The position numbers were made by a program, and so were the translations under genes. From NCBI GenBank assembly GCA_023667055.1, contig JAMPAV010000005.1:1-64000 (forward strand): a stretch of 64,000 nucleotides of DNA, written 5' to 3'. Every line of letters begins with the position of its first letter. The first letter of the stretch is position 1. The stretch comes from Muribaculum sp. Its GTDB lineage: Bacteria; Bacteroidota; Bacteroidia; Bacteroidales; Muribaculaceae. Positions 24,677 through 35,200 of the stretch are shown here, piece by piece. The notes beneath the pieces are model-generated. The model ran no database searches and was not told the origin of the DNA. It saw only the letters and a program-made list of their open reading frames with translations.

Positions 24677-25890
24677 AATATGGAAAGGCGGGAACATTGA
24701 TTGCCCGCAAGCAGTTCGGCCACACTCCTCAGTTGATCTCCAGTCACAGTGCGAATGCGCTCTGCTGTGTGGCTTATATCGTGTATCACCCCATAATGAA
24801 GCAGGCTTTTGCCCATCGACATAGCTATATGCTCACGATTGTCGCTGCTCACAAGCAGTTGACCGCAATACTGTGTCTTGATTTTCTCCAGAAGCCTCGG
24901 TGTCATTGTCTTCTGAGCAAGTTTGTCAAGCTCGCGTCTTGCTATCTGAAGGCATTTCTTCACGTTGTCCTTGTCACAGCCAATGTAGATTGACAAAAGT
25001 CCCGTATCACTGAAATTGGAAATGAAACTATCCACAGTATAGACCAATCCTCTTTTCTCGCGCAATTCGCGGTTGAGAATGCTGCTCATGCATGGACCCC
25101 CGAGATAATTGTTGAGCAGATACAGTGCATATCGTCGGTCGTCATGACGGCTGAAGGTGCGTGCTCCATAAATGGTATGTGCCTGGAAACCGTTGTTGTC
25201 GATTACTTCATCAAATTGAGGCACAGCAGAGGGCACGATGCGTTCGCGCCGCTTATCTGCAAAATTGAGGATACCGAAATATCTGTCAACTTTTCGGATA
25301 ATCTTTTCGGGGTCAACAGGTGCAGAAATATATACCACCATATTTCCGGGTGTATAATTCAGGTCGAGAAACTGTCTGCATTCCCTTCCGGTGAGTGCGT
25401 GAACACTTTCGGGCGTACCAAGTATATTGTGGGCAAGTTCATTTCCTGAGAAAATCCTTTCCTCATATTCATCATACACATTTTCAGATGGAGAGTCGAG
25501 ATAGGATTTTATTTCCTCTACCACCACCTCCTGCTCCATGGCCACTTCGTGTTCGGGAAAAAGAGAATTTGCTATAATGTCGGCAAGCAATTCCAATGCT
25601 CTGTCTTCATAGCCGGCGGGCGCTGACGTGTAGATAATGGTATCTTCTTTTGAAGTGCATGCATTCAGGTCGCCACCAATACTTTCCATGCGAGAGGAAA
25701 TGGCAGCGGAAGAACGCTTCCACGTTCCTTTGAAAATCGTGTGTTCCACAAAATGGGCCAGTCCATGGCGGTTTGGACCCTCATCCCGGCTTCCGCTGCC
25801 AACTGCCACGCCTATGTATGAAACCAAGGCATCGCATCTGTTGACCGCTACCCTGAGTCCGTTGTGTAAGGTATGTGTTGTATAATCCAT
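24673..25890 (-). CDS. M16 family zinc metallopeptidase
   Basis: A 405-residue pitrilysin-type peptidase. HFVEHTIFKG carries the inverted zinc motif HxxEH (about residues 46-50), and the downstream EEIKSYLDSP supplies the region of the third ligand. The C-terminal half is the non-catalytic M16C domain (LNRELREKRGLVYTVDSF). Bacterial relatives (PqqL, YmxG-type) degrade peptides; no signal peptide is seen, so a cytosolic or associated location is likely. The stop codon overlaps the dus start, so the two are translationally coupled. Confidence 0.9.
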   Translation of the reverse strand: MDYTTHTLHNGLRVAVNRCDALVSYIGVAVGSGSRDEGPNRHGLAHFVEHTIFKGTWKRSSAAISSRMESIGGDLNACTSKEDTIIYTSAPAGYEDRALELLADIIANSLFPEHEVAMEQEVVVEEIKSYLDSPSENVYDEYEERIFSGNELAHNILGTPESVHALTGRECRQFLDLNYTPGNMVVYISAPVDPEKIIRKVDRYFGILNFADKRRERIVPSAVPQFDEVIDNNGFQAHTIYGARTFSRHDDRRYALYLLNNYLGGPCMSSILNRELREKRGLVYTVDSFISNFSDTGLLSIYIGCDKDNVKKCLQIARRELDKLAQKTMTPRLLEKIKTQYCGQLLVSSDNREHIAMSMGKSLLHYGVIHDISHTAERIRTVTGDQLRSVAELLAGNQCSRLSIL

Positions 25891-25907
25891 GTTTTATTAA
25901 CACATGC

Positions 25908-26804
25908 TTAGACAAGATGAGAGATAATGGTCTCGCGGTCGCCGGGGAGAAGATCTATCACCGGAATCTCAATCATTGTGTAGGCTCCGGGAGCAAGACG
26001 CATGGCAGCGCGTGCCACACATACAAGCAACTGTGCTGTAAGAGCCGGATTATTTATCGACATATTGAATTCAAACCGCTGGTTCTGTGTCTTTCCTGAA
26101 ACTCCCTTGCGCACCATGTGGACTCCATGACCCATGTCCTTTACTTCATCCACACTTTCCACCGCCATGACATGCGTCTCATCAGAAGCAAAATAAGGAT
26201 CCTCCTTCACTGCTTTTGCCACGTCTTCCAGCTTTGCGCCTTCTTCAAGCTCTACATACACCATGCGGCGATGCATTCCGTCGCCTTTGGGCATCGTCAT
26301 TGAGAGGGCATCTTTCACACCCGGCTTTGACTTAACGCATACGGTGTGACCCATGCTCATGCCCGGTCCGAAATTAGTGTAGGTGATACCTTTGGGCGCG
26401 GCCGCCTGCATCAGAGTGCGCACTACAGAGTCGCTGCCAGGATCCCAGCCTGCTGAAATCACCGACACTTTCCCGGCTTTCTTGGCAGCCGCGTCAAGAC
26501 TGCGGCGAAGGTCGAGTATAGAGGTATGAATGTCGAAGCTATCGACCGTATTGATTCCCATGGCAAGGTACTGAAGAGCATATTTCTCCACCTCTCGTGT
26601 GGGAGTGCACAGGATGGCCACATCTACCGGTCCGAGGTCATGGATATCGGCGACTACCTTATATGGTTTCAGTTCATCCGGAATTTCCGACACATTGCGG
26701 CGTACAATTCCGGCAATCTCAAAATCAGGGGCAGCCTCAAGCGCCTGCACTGTGAAGTGGCCTATATTGCCGTAGCCTACTACGGCAGCACGAATCTTAG
26801 TCAT
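25908..26804 (-). CDS. ddh: meso-Diaminopimelate D-dehydrogenase
   Basis: A 298-residue NADPH-dependent enzyme that makes meso-DAP for peptidoglycan and lysine in one step from tetrahydrodipicolinate. The N-terminal Rossmann loop is VVGYGNIGHF. ISAGWDPGSDSVVRTLM, GPGMSMGHTVCVKSKPGV and FEFNMSINNPALTAQ are specific to this family. Length matches (about 300 residues). It lies 17 bp upstream of the M16 peptidase gene on the same strand. Confidence 0.93.
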   Translation of the reverse strand: MTKIRAAVVGYGNIGHFTVQALEAAPDFEIAGIVRRNVSEIPDELKPYKVVADIHDLGPVDVAILCTPTREVEKYALQYLAMGINTVDSFDIHTSILDLRRSLDAAAKKAGKVSVISAGWDPGSDSVVRTLMQAAAPKGITYTNFGPGMSMGHTVCVKSKPGVKDALSMTMPKGDGMHRRMVYVELEEGAKLEDVAKAVKEDPYFASDETHVMAVESVDEVKDMGHGVHMVRKGVSGKTQNQRFEFNMSINNPALTAQLLVCVARAAMRLAPGAYTMIEIPVIDLLPGDRETIISHLV

Positions 26805-26837
26805 ATTAATTGGTCTTTATATTTTCAAATTTCTCTA

Positions 26838-26866
26838 TTCATGATACATCATGGTTCATCATGATT
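26838..26866. repeat. Short degenerate nonamer repeat, TCATGATAC type
   Basis: About three 9-nt units of the type TCATGATAC, ATCATGGTT, CATCATGAT in the gap between the ddh start and the deacetylase stop. The tract is also weakly palindromic (ATCATG/CATGAT). Confidence 0.45.
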
Positions 26867-26876
26867 TTACGTGGTC

Positions 26877-27506
26877 TCAGTGACTGCCTGTGGATGGCAA
26901 CGCCTCTAAGGCATAACCGCGTTCCTTCAGCATTCTAAGGATGGGAGGTAGAGCGACCCGGAGTTTGTCGATCGATTTAAGTGAATCGTGGAAATTTATG
27001 ATACAACCCGGACGAACATACCTGCTGACTATATCAACAATCATGTCTGCCGTTTGGTCGGGGCGATAGTCGAGCGTATTGAGATCAAACATCACCACCT
27101 TGTAGCCTGCATCAGCAAGTGCCTTTTGTTGCGACGGCCACATAAGCCCGTGAGGCGGACGGAAAAGCTGCGAATGCAGATATGTGTCGGCAAGTGCAAC
27201 GTCGGCCATCAGGGTCTCTTTCGAGTCCTTATATGGAGGCCGGTGATGAAATGTATGGTTGCCTACCGCATGGCCGGTATCCTTCACCGCCTTAAGGAGC
27301 GCAGGATACTTCCGGGCGTTGTCGGCTACCATGAAGAAAGTGGCTTTGGCCTCAGACTCTTTTAGCATTGAAAGCAGATGGGGGGTTGATTCCGGAATAG
27401 GACCGTCGTCAAATGTAAGATATACGGAAGGCTTTTCGCTCCAGAGCCGAAATAATACGTCTCGGCGGAATGCGAAAAGCCGTAGTATCTTGGGAATGCG
27501 AATCAT
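26877..27506 (-). CDS. Polysaccharide deacetylase (NodB-like, CE4)
   Basis: A 209-residue NodB-homology protein. TFDDGP (about residues 31-36) carries the catalytic base and metal Asp, GNHTFHHRPP the two metal-binding His, RPPHGLMWPS the third motif, and INFHDS the late His motif. No signal peptide is evident; the basic N-terminus with a hydrophobic patch may associate with the membrane. Members remove N-acetyl groups from peptidoglycan or other glycans. The ATG overlaps the stop of the DUF2723 gene by 4 bp, so the pair is coupled and probably serves envelope glycans. Confidence 0.9.
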   Translation of the reverse strand: MIRIPKILRLFAFRRDVLFRLWSEKPSVYLTFDDGPIPESTPHLLSMLKESEAKATFFMVADNARKYPALLKAVKDTGHAVGNHTFHHRPPYKDSKETLMADVALADTYLHSQLFRPPHGLMWPSQQKALADAGYKVVMFDLNTLDYRPDQTADMIVDIVSRYVRPGCIINFHDSLKSIDKLRVALPPILRMLKERGYALEALPSTGSH

Positions 27507-30500
27507 AGACCCTGATGCGAATCGCTCAGGCGCTTGGCCCTTGCCTTGTCGAGTTTCTGATATTGCTCATACTTCTGGAGATTCTCCTCTTTTCCTCCAC
27601 TCTGAAGATAGTATTCTATCACGGTGTATAGCACAGAGTCGATTTGTCGCTCATCTTCCGACCGGGCTGCATATTCATCAGGTGTCAGCGTTGCCATCTC
27701 ATTGGCTATCTCACAATATTTGGCTATCTCAATCTCGAACTCCTGCCATGTGATACCGTCGGTGCCCGACTGCTGTGCGCTCTTTGCACCGAGATAGCGT
27801 TCGTATTGCTTTCTGAGGTCTTCCTCAGAAAGCCCGTTCTGCTTCAGCACTTCATCCACCTTCTTTGGGTCGCCGCCATATTTTTTGTATAGCTCAATGA
27901 TGTGATAATACTGATATGGAATCAAAGAATTCTCATAGGTCAGGGAAGGACTGTAGCCAAAACTGATGCGGAGCATGTCGTTGTAGTTGACATTTTGACT
28001 ATATTTACTGATAAGACCGAGAAGTTGCTCGCGACCTTTCTCCAGACGCTTCTTATCGCCAAGCACACTTGGGTCGCCAAGCTCGCAATTGAGCTGTGCG
28101 AGGGAAATTGCAGTGGAAAGGGAATATGGAGCCACCTTGTCGCTTACCTTTGCCTCCACGAGGTCGGTCACTTCAGCAGACTGACGGTATTTCTCCTTTG
28201 CCTTCAAGCTGTCGCCCGATTCCATAGCCATGTCGCCCTCGGTCAGCAATTGGGATGCCACATCCACCATTGAAGTGCGGGTGGAGACAAGCATCCGCCG
28301 TGCCGTCTCATCATAATATATCTTGTTGCTGTCGGAAGCCTTGTCCGCTCCGCCCCATAGATAATTCTTCACCACATTGTATGCACGGTCGGTGCGCGGA
28401 GCCATGTCGGCCTGGATTGTAGGCACAAGCTGATGAACCATACCGGTGCTTCTTACGTAGGGTGTGAGTCCGAGATGATAATCCGGGCCAACAGTAGAGC
28501 ACCAATAGATTGGACGAGGCCAACCATTGGCAGCATTGGTGGCAATAATGTCATACATCAGTATTTCGCCAAGTCCTATATATCCTTTACCCATAAACGA
28601 ACCAACCTGAGACAAATCAATCACTATCTCATCTTCTATCAGCAATGAGTCTTCAGGTGCGACAAGTCCGCGCTCCATTACAACTTTCTTATCCACAGGA
28701 ATTGTAAGAGTGGATGCCGACAACATTGGATACCCATACTTGTTGTCGCCTTTGTTCGCATACAGTTGTCTGAGAGCGGTGAGCATGTCGGATTGTCCAC
28801 CGCGTCCCGGAAGTGTCACGTCAAGTTGTCCGTAGGCATAATCCGATGGCTGTGCAGTGAAATCTACCGGGGCTGCCTCGTAACTCTGCATTCTCTGCTG
28901 GTTGGCATACCAGTCGGAGTTTAGATAACTTAAATTGATTATCTTCACATCCGGACGCACACCTTCCACTTCCTGTACATACCACAATGGGAAGGTATCG
29001 TTGTCACCATTGCAGAATACTATAGCGTTAGGTTCAAGACTATTCAGATAGTTGATGGCATAGTCGCGCATTGCGTATCGTCCGGAGCGGTCATGGTCGT
29101 CCCAAGTCTGCGACACCATCTGTAGCGGCACAAGCACAGATACGCCGGCGGCAGTCCATGCAAAAGCAGTCTTTAGATCTTTCTTCTTATTTACAGGCAG
29201 CATACACAGAAGTTTCCACAGACAAGCCACTCCCATGCCAATCCAGATTGCAAACGCATAGAAACTTCCGGCAAACGCATAGTCACGCTCACGCGGCTGG
29301 TTGGGCACCTGATTGAGATAAAGCACGATTGCAATACCTGTCATGAAGAACAGGAAGAATACCACCCAGAACTGCTCGATGCCACGTCGCCCCTCGAACG
29401 ACTGCCAACATAGGCCAAGCAGACCGAGCAAGAGGGGCAGCATATAGAATACGTTGTGTGCCGGATTGTTCTTGCCGAGGTCATCGGGCAACAGACTTTG
29501 GTCGCCTAATCGTGCGTTGTCGATAAACGGTATGCCTGAAATCCAGTTGCCCGCATCCAGTTCGCCAGCCTGATTGTTGATGTCGTTCTGTCGTCCTGCA
29601 AAGTTCCACATAAAGTAACGCATGTACATGTGGTTGAGCTGGTAGTTGAAGAAATATGCGAGGTTCTGGCTAAATGAAGGTTTGAAGGCATATTTAGGCG
29701 GATATGCCACCCGTCCGGTCATCTCGTTATATTGAGGCTCGACATTGATGTCAAGTTCCGGTATCTCGTTTCCGTCACGGTCAATGGCATGAATCTCCAC
29801 AAGGTTGGAACTTGTGGTGTCAAGGTTGACCCATTGCCGATATTGGCCTTCATGCTGGCGGCTGTAGATGCGCGGGAAAAGCATATTGAGTTCCGGATTA
29901 TACACCGGTTCGGACTTGTAGTCTTTCTTCACGTAATAATCCTTGTGTGTTTCAGCAAGACGATTGTTGTCTGCAATCTCATCCGTCGTAAGGAAGCCAT
30001 ATTCCGACTTTACCTTGGCGCCTTTCACACCCTTCACGTAGAGCGGCTTTCCGGGATTCACCACTGAATTATACTGAGGGGTGGTGAGGGTGATTGGATA
30101 CCCGTCCTGTGTGTGCCCGAGAGTGTCAGTATATGCACCGACCTGCTGTTTCTGCACCTGAGAATATAGTGTCTCACCATAAATCAGCGGATTTTCACCA
30201 TATTGCTCGCGGTTAAGATAAGTGGCGAGGTCAAACACATTGTCGGGGGCATTCTGGTTCATCGGAGTGTCGGCTGTGGAGCGGATGAGAATCAGGGCAT
30301 AACTGCTGTAGCCCACGAAAATCATGGCCATACTCCAGGTGACAAGGTTTAGCACCCGCACCGGCACGGCCTTTGCGAAATACCCCCACAACAAAGCTGC
30401 AAGCAATACCAACAAAAAGACACAAAGCCAGATTCCGTTTCCAATCCAAAGCACACCCGATACAACAACCGCAGTCATGAAAGAGATGCGTATCATGTTG

Positions 30501-31372
30501 GCGCTGTTCTGCTTCTTCATCGACCATATTGCCCAGACAAAAACAGCAAGCATCACCACAGCGTAGGCAAGGGCGCCGCTGTTGAAACCCATGCCAAGAG
30601 TATTGACGAAGAATAGTTCAAACTGCTGGGCCACCTTGATGAATCCCGGCACAAGTCCGTAGAGTACAAAGAAGATTATAGCAAACGACACGAGGAGTGC
30701 AGCAAGCGATTTCTTCACGTTCATGTTCTTCCATTTGCGATATGCAAACACAAGCACGATGGCGGGGATACAGAGGAGATTGAGCAAATGGACGGCAACA
30801 CTGACACCGATGATGTATGCGATAAGCACAAGGTATCTGTCGGCATTGGGCTGTCCGTAGCGATTCTCCCACTTCAGAATCAACCAGAACACGAGAGCCG
30901 TACAGAATGAAGAGAATGCATACACCTCACCTTCCACAGCAGAGAACCAGAAAGTGTCGCTCCAGGTGTAGGCGAGCGAACCGACGAGAGCCGAACCCAT
31001 TATCACCACATATTTGGACATCGGCAATTCACCATCATAGTCATCTGCCACTATAAGACGGCGCACGAGATGGGAAATGGTCCAAAAAAGCAGCAGGATG
31101 GTCAGAGCCGACAGAAGCCCGCTCATGGCATTGACCATAAGAGGTATGTAGGTCGGATCGGGAGCGAAATTCACGAAGAAGCGACCCACAAGCATAAAAA
31201 TCGGGTTGCCCGGCGGATGTCCGACCTCGAGTTTGTCAGCCTGGATGATAAACTCCCCGCAGTCCCAGTAGGAGGCGGTAGGCTCAAGCGTGAGCCAATA
31301 GGTGGCAAGTGCAATCAAGAAGACAAACCAGCCACCTATGTTGTTGATTAGATTGTATTTTTTCGTTATCAT
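27503..31372 (-). CDS. DUF2723 membrane protein (glycosyltransferase-like, TPR tail)
   Basis: A 1289-residue protein. The first about 700 residues carry about 12-14 membrane segments. The N-terminal TYWLTLEPTASYWDCGEF and QADKLEVGHPPGNP are diagnostic of DUF2723, a GT-C-like family related to protein O-mannosyltransferases (TMEM260 in animals). The acidic-containing WDCGEF loop is the likely catalytic site. After residue about 750 a soluble part follows (CNGDNDTFPLWYVQEVEGVRPD), then helical repeats of TPR type (GDSLKAKEKYRQSAEV). It probably glycosylates exported proteins, consistent with known protein O-glycosylation in Bacteroidetes, but this is inference. Promoter at 31476-31506. Confidence 0.9.
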   Translation of the reverse strand: MITKKYNLINNIGGWFVFLIALATYWLTLEPTASYWDCGEFIIQADKLEVGHPPGNPIFMLVGRFFVNFAPDPTYIPLMVNAMSGLLSALTILLLFWTISHLVRRLIVADDYDGELPMSKYVVIMGSALVGSLAYTWSDTFWFSAVEGEVYAFSSFCTALVFWLILKWENRYGQPNADRYLVLIAYIIGVSVAVHLLNLLCIPAIVLVFAYRKWKNMNVKKSLAALLVSFAIIFFVLYGLVPGFIKVAQQFELFFVNTLGMGFNSGALAYAVVMLAVFVWAIWSMKKQNSANMIRISFMTAVVVSGVLWIGNGIWLCVFLLVLLAALLWGYFAKAVPVRVLNLVTWSMAMIFVGYSSYALILIRSTADTPMNQNAPDNVFDLATYLNREQYGENPLIYGETLYSQVQKQQVGAYTDTLGHTQDGYPITLTTPQYNSVVNPGKPLYVKGVKGAKVKSEYGFLTTDEIADNNRLAETHKDYYVKKDYKSEPVYNPELNMLFPRIYSRQHEGQYRQWVNLDTTSSNLVEIHAIDRDGNEIPELDINVEPQYNEMTGRVAYPPKYAFKPSFSQNLAYFFNYQLNHMYMRYFMWNFAGRQNDINNQAGELDAGNWISGIPFIDNARLGDQSLLPDDLGKNNPAHNVFYMLPLLLGLLGLCWQSFEGRRGIEQFWVVFFLFFMTGIAIVLYLNQVPNQPRERDYAFAGSFYAFAIWIGMGVACLWKLLCMLPVNKKKDLKTAFAWTAAGVSVLVPLQMVSQTWDDHDRSGRYAMRDYAINYLNSLEPNAIVFCNGDNDTFPLWYVQEVEGVRPDVKIINLSYLNSDWYANQQRMQSYEAAPVDFTAQPSDYAYGQLDVTLPGRGGQSDMLTALRQLYANKGDNKYGYPMLSASTLTIPVDKKVVMERGLVAPEDSLLIEDEIVIDLSQVGSFMGKGYIGLGEILMYDIIATNAANGWPRPIYWCSTVGPDYHLGLTPYVRSTGMVHQLVPTIQADMAPRTDRAYNVVKNYLWGGADKASDSNKIYYDETARRMLVSTRTSMVDVASQLLTEGDMAMESGDSLKAKEKYRQSAEVTDLVEAKVSDKVAPYSLSTAISLAQLNCELGDPSVLGDKKRLEKGREQLLGLISKYSQNVNYNDMLRISFGYSPSLTYENSLIPYQYYHIIELYKKYGGDPKKVDEVLKQNGLSEEDLRKQYERYLGAKSAQQSGTDGITWQEFEIEIAKYCEIANEMATLTPDEYAARSEDERQIDSVLYTVIEYYLQSGGKEENLQKYEQYQKLDKARAKRLSDSHQGL

Positions 31373-31380
31373 AATTTTGA

Positions 31381-31408
31381 GGTTTAAGGTTTAAGGTTTA
31401 GGGTTTAA
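31381..31408. repeat. GGTTTAA heptamer tandem repeat
   Basis: Four exact or near-exact 7-nt units (GGTTTAA, GGTTTAA, GGTTTAG, GGTTTAA) in the 5' leader of the DUF2723 gene, 9 bp before its start codon. The same unit appears at 13179-13192 and in related form at 55-75. Confidence 0.8.
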
Positions 31409-31475
31409 TTTGTTGACTGGAAAACCGGACTGCCTTAAACATCATACCTGAAATCAAGTTTGTGATATTATCTTG

Positions 31476-31506
31476 CAAATTTAATATTTTTTTGTCATAC
31501 GGCAAA
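31476..31506 (-). promoter_or_regulatory. Promoter of the DUF2723 gene
   Basis: Minus-strand TTTG (31503-31506), 19 bp, TAAATTTG (31476-31483). The leader of about 95 nt includes the heptamer repeat. Confidence 0.7.
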
Positions 31507-31509
31507 AAA

Positions 31510-31545
31510 GTTTTCATCGTTTCCGCCGTTTTCATCGTTTCCAGC
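31510..31545. repeat. Nonamer repeat, GTTTTCATC type
   Basis: Four 9-nt units (GTTTTCATC, GTTTCCGCC, GTTTTCATC, GTTTCCAGC) between rnhB and the DUF2723 promoter. A related pair is at 40643-40660. Confidence 0.65.
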
Positions 31546-31591
31546 GATTCTTTGCAGCCTTCGCATTGTCACAGATTATTCACTCACGGTA

Positions 31592-32182
31592 TCAGAAAAG
31601 GCGAGGCTGGCAGGGTCCGTATGACCTGCGGTGGTGAGGGGTAAGACCCAGAGTGTCGAGGGCTTCAAGATGCTCTTTTGTGGGATAACCCATGTTTCTT
31701 TCCCAACCGTAGCCCGGACATTCTTTGGCAAGTCTCTGCATCAGTTCGTCGCGATGGGTCTTTGCAAGTACGGATGCCGCAGCAATACTCATGTAGGTGG
31801 CGTCTCCTTTCACCACTGTATCACAAGCCACGTTGCGCCATGGCTTGAACCTATTGCCATCCACTATAACATGCTCCGGCACAATGCCAAGGGCATCAAG
31901 CGCACGCTGCATTCCAATGATAGAAGCATTGAGAATGTTTATGCGGTCTATTTCTTCAGGGCTTACCATTACAACTGCCCATGATATAGCCTCTTTTTCA
32001 ATAATAGGGCGCAACTGTTCCCTTTGTTTTGCCGTCAGTTGTTTGGAATCATTCAGTAATTCGTTGTTGAAATCAGGAGGCAGGACAACCGCAGCGCAAC
32101 TCACAGGGCCGGCAAGACATCCGCGCCCCGCCTCGTCGCACCCGGCCTCCACCACACCCTCGGTCATATATTTTTTCAGCAT
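31592..32182 (-). CDS. rnhB: Ribonuclease HII
   Basis: A 196-residue enzyme that cuts RNA in RNA-DNA hybrids and removes misincorporated ribonucleotides. GCDEAGRGCLAGP near residue 13 holds the catalytic Asp-Glu pair, VDGNRF the third acidic residue and the late conserved region (KGDATYMSIAAASVLAKTHRD) the fourth. The C-terminal YPTKEHLEAL and HRRSYGP complete the family pattern. It follows the REC/PPDK gene by 29 bp on the same strand and likely shares its transcript. Confidence 0.95.
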   Translation of the reverse strand: MLKKYMTEGVVEAGCDEAGRGCLAGPVSCAAVVLPPDFNNELLNDSKQLTAKQREQLRPIIEKEAISWAVVMVSPEEIDRINILNASIIGMQRALDALGIVPEHVIVDGNRFKPWRNVACDTVVKGDATYMSIAAASVLAKTHRDELMQRLAKECPGYGWERNMGYPTKEHLEALDTLGLTPHHRRSYGPCQPRLF

Positions 32183-32211
32183 GTTTTTATTCAGGACTAT
32201 AGGGTACTCTT

Positions 32212-35200
32212 TTAACCCTCAACATTGGTAAGCGAATGTAGAATTGTTGGTTTGGCGACTATGCCTTTCCCTTTGCGGCCATTGATGGCTATGGGAAGGG
32301 GATCCCGGAATTCGACCACCCTTAGTTGACCTTTCTCGTAAATGGCGGGTTGTTCGTTCAGGTATGCCTCGTCGAAGAAACCATTGTCTGCAGCGGGGTC
32401 CACCGTGAAGTATCCCACTCCGAAGGAGGTGAGATTCTGGAAGAAATGGGTGCCTTGCGATGGCTCAATGCGATAGCCGCGCATAGCATACTCCACAATT
32501 ACCCGCGCTCCGGCTATCTGTGGCCAGCGTACTGGAATGCCAAGTGCAGAGTCGCTTGATCCCCAGCGTCCGGGCCCTATCAGTACGTATGGGCGGTTTT
32601 GCTCAAGCATCATGCGGTTTACAGCCTCCACATCCTGAGCCAATTCCACATTATGTGCCGGGTCAAAACCTTCGCTTCGCACATATACCACAGTCTTGAC
32701 ATTGTCCATCATGCCATGGCCAAGCGCTGACTCGCTCTTCACAATCAGTTTGGAGTCAGGCACATCGAGCATAGAGTCGTCAAGCATTTCTTTCCTATCA
32801 ACAATCGGACGCATCTGAAGCCAATAAAGAGTGCCCTTGAAGTCGCTTTTGTTGGCATCGGGGGCGATAAGTCCGGCAAACTCGATTTCCACGGGGCGTC
32901 CCATTTCATATTGACCGGTGGCAAGCATCAGTTCGGTGGCTTTAGCGAGCGGATACACGTTTTGTTTCAATACATTTGCGAATGTAAGTAATTTTCGTCC
33001 TGCTCCAAACTCGCTGTCGCGTATCATGTAGTCGTTGAGGTCAAATGTGGATACAAGGAATTTTAGTGCGCCGGTCTTGAATGCCTCAGCCACAGTGATT
33101 CTCTTGAGGTTGAAGGCATCGTTGGTGCTGAAATCAGTGGCTTCGGAGTGCTGAAGCGCATAGATGTGCTTCTGAGTGTCGCGCAGGGCAAGTTGCACGG
33201 TCGAGGTCTGCAGGGCTTTGCCCGGATGCTTTGGCGAGAAGCGGAGTGCCAGTCCTCCATCGACTATATATTTTCCAAGTCCGGCCGCAACCTCCACCAC
33301 TCCTTCCTCGGCTTGCTCGTCTCCGACGGGATAATAGTTGAGCGACCGCCCGACTCCGGAAAAAGATGGGAAATACAGTTCACCATGTTCTTCTCCTATC
33401 ACTTCCTGAAGAATCACAGCCATCTTTTCCTGGTCGATGACATTGCTTGTGGCGTTCATATACGACTTCGAGTCAGCGAAGAATACGGATGCATACACAC
33501 CTTTCACGGCATTGCACAGTTGCCTCATCATCTTCTCCCGATTGTCGAGATGCGGAATCATGTAGGTGGAATATATACCGGCAAATGGCTGATAATGCGA
33601 ATCTTCAAGCAAAGAGCTGCTGCGCACGGCAAGTGGTCTATCTACTACATCGAAGAGATATTCGAAATCATCTTTAAGGCTCTTGGGGAGTTTTGCGTTG
33701 AGGAATGTACGGAGTATCTCATCGTCGGATGTATCGCTTAGGGCTATGGGGTAGAGATTGTTGGACTCCATGAACTCATCGAATATATCCGTGCATATCA
33801 CCACGGTGCGAGGTATGCGGATGCTTATTCCGTCGAGATTGTCAAATTCAGGATGACGCTTTATTATCTGGTCGATGAATGCGAGTCCGCGTCCTTTCCC
33901 GCCGAGTGAGCCTTGGCCTATGCGGGCAAAACTGCTATAGCGGTCAAAGCGTCCCTTTCGGAAAATTGCCACCACACCTCTGTTTTTCATTCGCCTGTAT
34001 TCCACGATGCAGTCGAAAATCATCTGCCTCACGAGGGGTGCTTGCTCCATGCTCTCAAACCGAAAACTGTTGAGCGCTTCCGCAATAGGGAAAATGGCAC
34101 GGCTGTAGAGCCATCGTGAGAAGTCATTGTTGGCACAATGTCGAAACAGAGCTTCAGAGGGTATGTTGTTGACCTGCATCTGTAGGTCTTTCAGTTCGTG
34201 GAAGCGCATAAGTTCATTACCGGTCAGAGGGTCTTTCACGATGAAGTCTCCGAAACCGAAGAGGAAATCTACAGCCTTGCCAAGATCCTGGGGCAGAGTC
34301 TTGCTGCTTTTGTCAAGGAATGTCAGTCTCATGGCCTGGGCAATGTGGCGGTTGGCTGTTTCCTGACTCTCAAGAATGATAGGTATGAAAGGGTTTCGCT
34401 CATGCACGTATGCGGCAAAACGCATACCGGCATGAGGATCCTTCACGCCGCCGCGTGGAAACCGAACGTCGCTAATGATTCCAAGCAGGTGCTTCCCATA
34501 TCGGTCAAAAAGTTGCTGAGCCTCTTCATAGTCTCGGGCAAGAAGCACTTTCGGTCGCCCACGCATGCGAAGCATGCGTTCGTGGTCGTTGAGCGCTTCA
34601 GTGGAGAATTCCATAGATTGCTTAAGGAGGTGCTTGAAAAGATGTGGCAGAATCGAACTGTAGAAACGGATGGAGTCCTCCACAAGCAGTATGCATTGCA
34701 CCCCAACATCGAGAATGTCGATTTCGGCATTCATACGGTCTTCCATCAGCTTGATGATAGCAAGTATGAGGTCCACGTTCCCAAGCCAGGAAAACACATA
34801 ATCTACACCGGAGAGGTCTTCGTTGGCAATTCTCCGCCTTACTTCTTTGGAGAAAGGAGTTAATACCACGAATGGGATGTCGGGATATAGCTGCTTGATT
34901 TTTTTAGCTTGTGTGAATGTGTCGGTGACATCCACGCCAGGCATTGCCATTATGAGGTCGAAACTCTTTGTGTCCAGCCGATCGAACGCTTCCTCGTAAT
35001 TCGCCACCATGGTGAATCGTGGCGGTGAGCTTAGGTTAAGCGCCACGTATTCGTAATATACCTGTTCCTCCACGCGTCCGTCTTCTTCCATCATGAAGGC
35101 ATCGTAGGGGGTGGCAATAAGCAAAACAGAAAAGACACGCTTTTGCATCAGGTCTGCAAAAGCCGTGTCTCTAAGATGTATATTCCGCGGTGTGCGGTCG

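Noticed and set aside
34198-34863. Plus-strand open frame of 221 codons opposite the REC/PPDK gene
   Set aside because: Antisense to a conserved coding region, with no recognisable motif.
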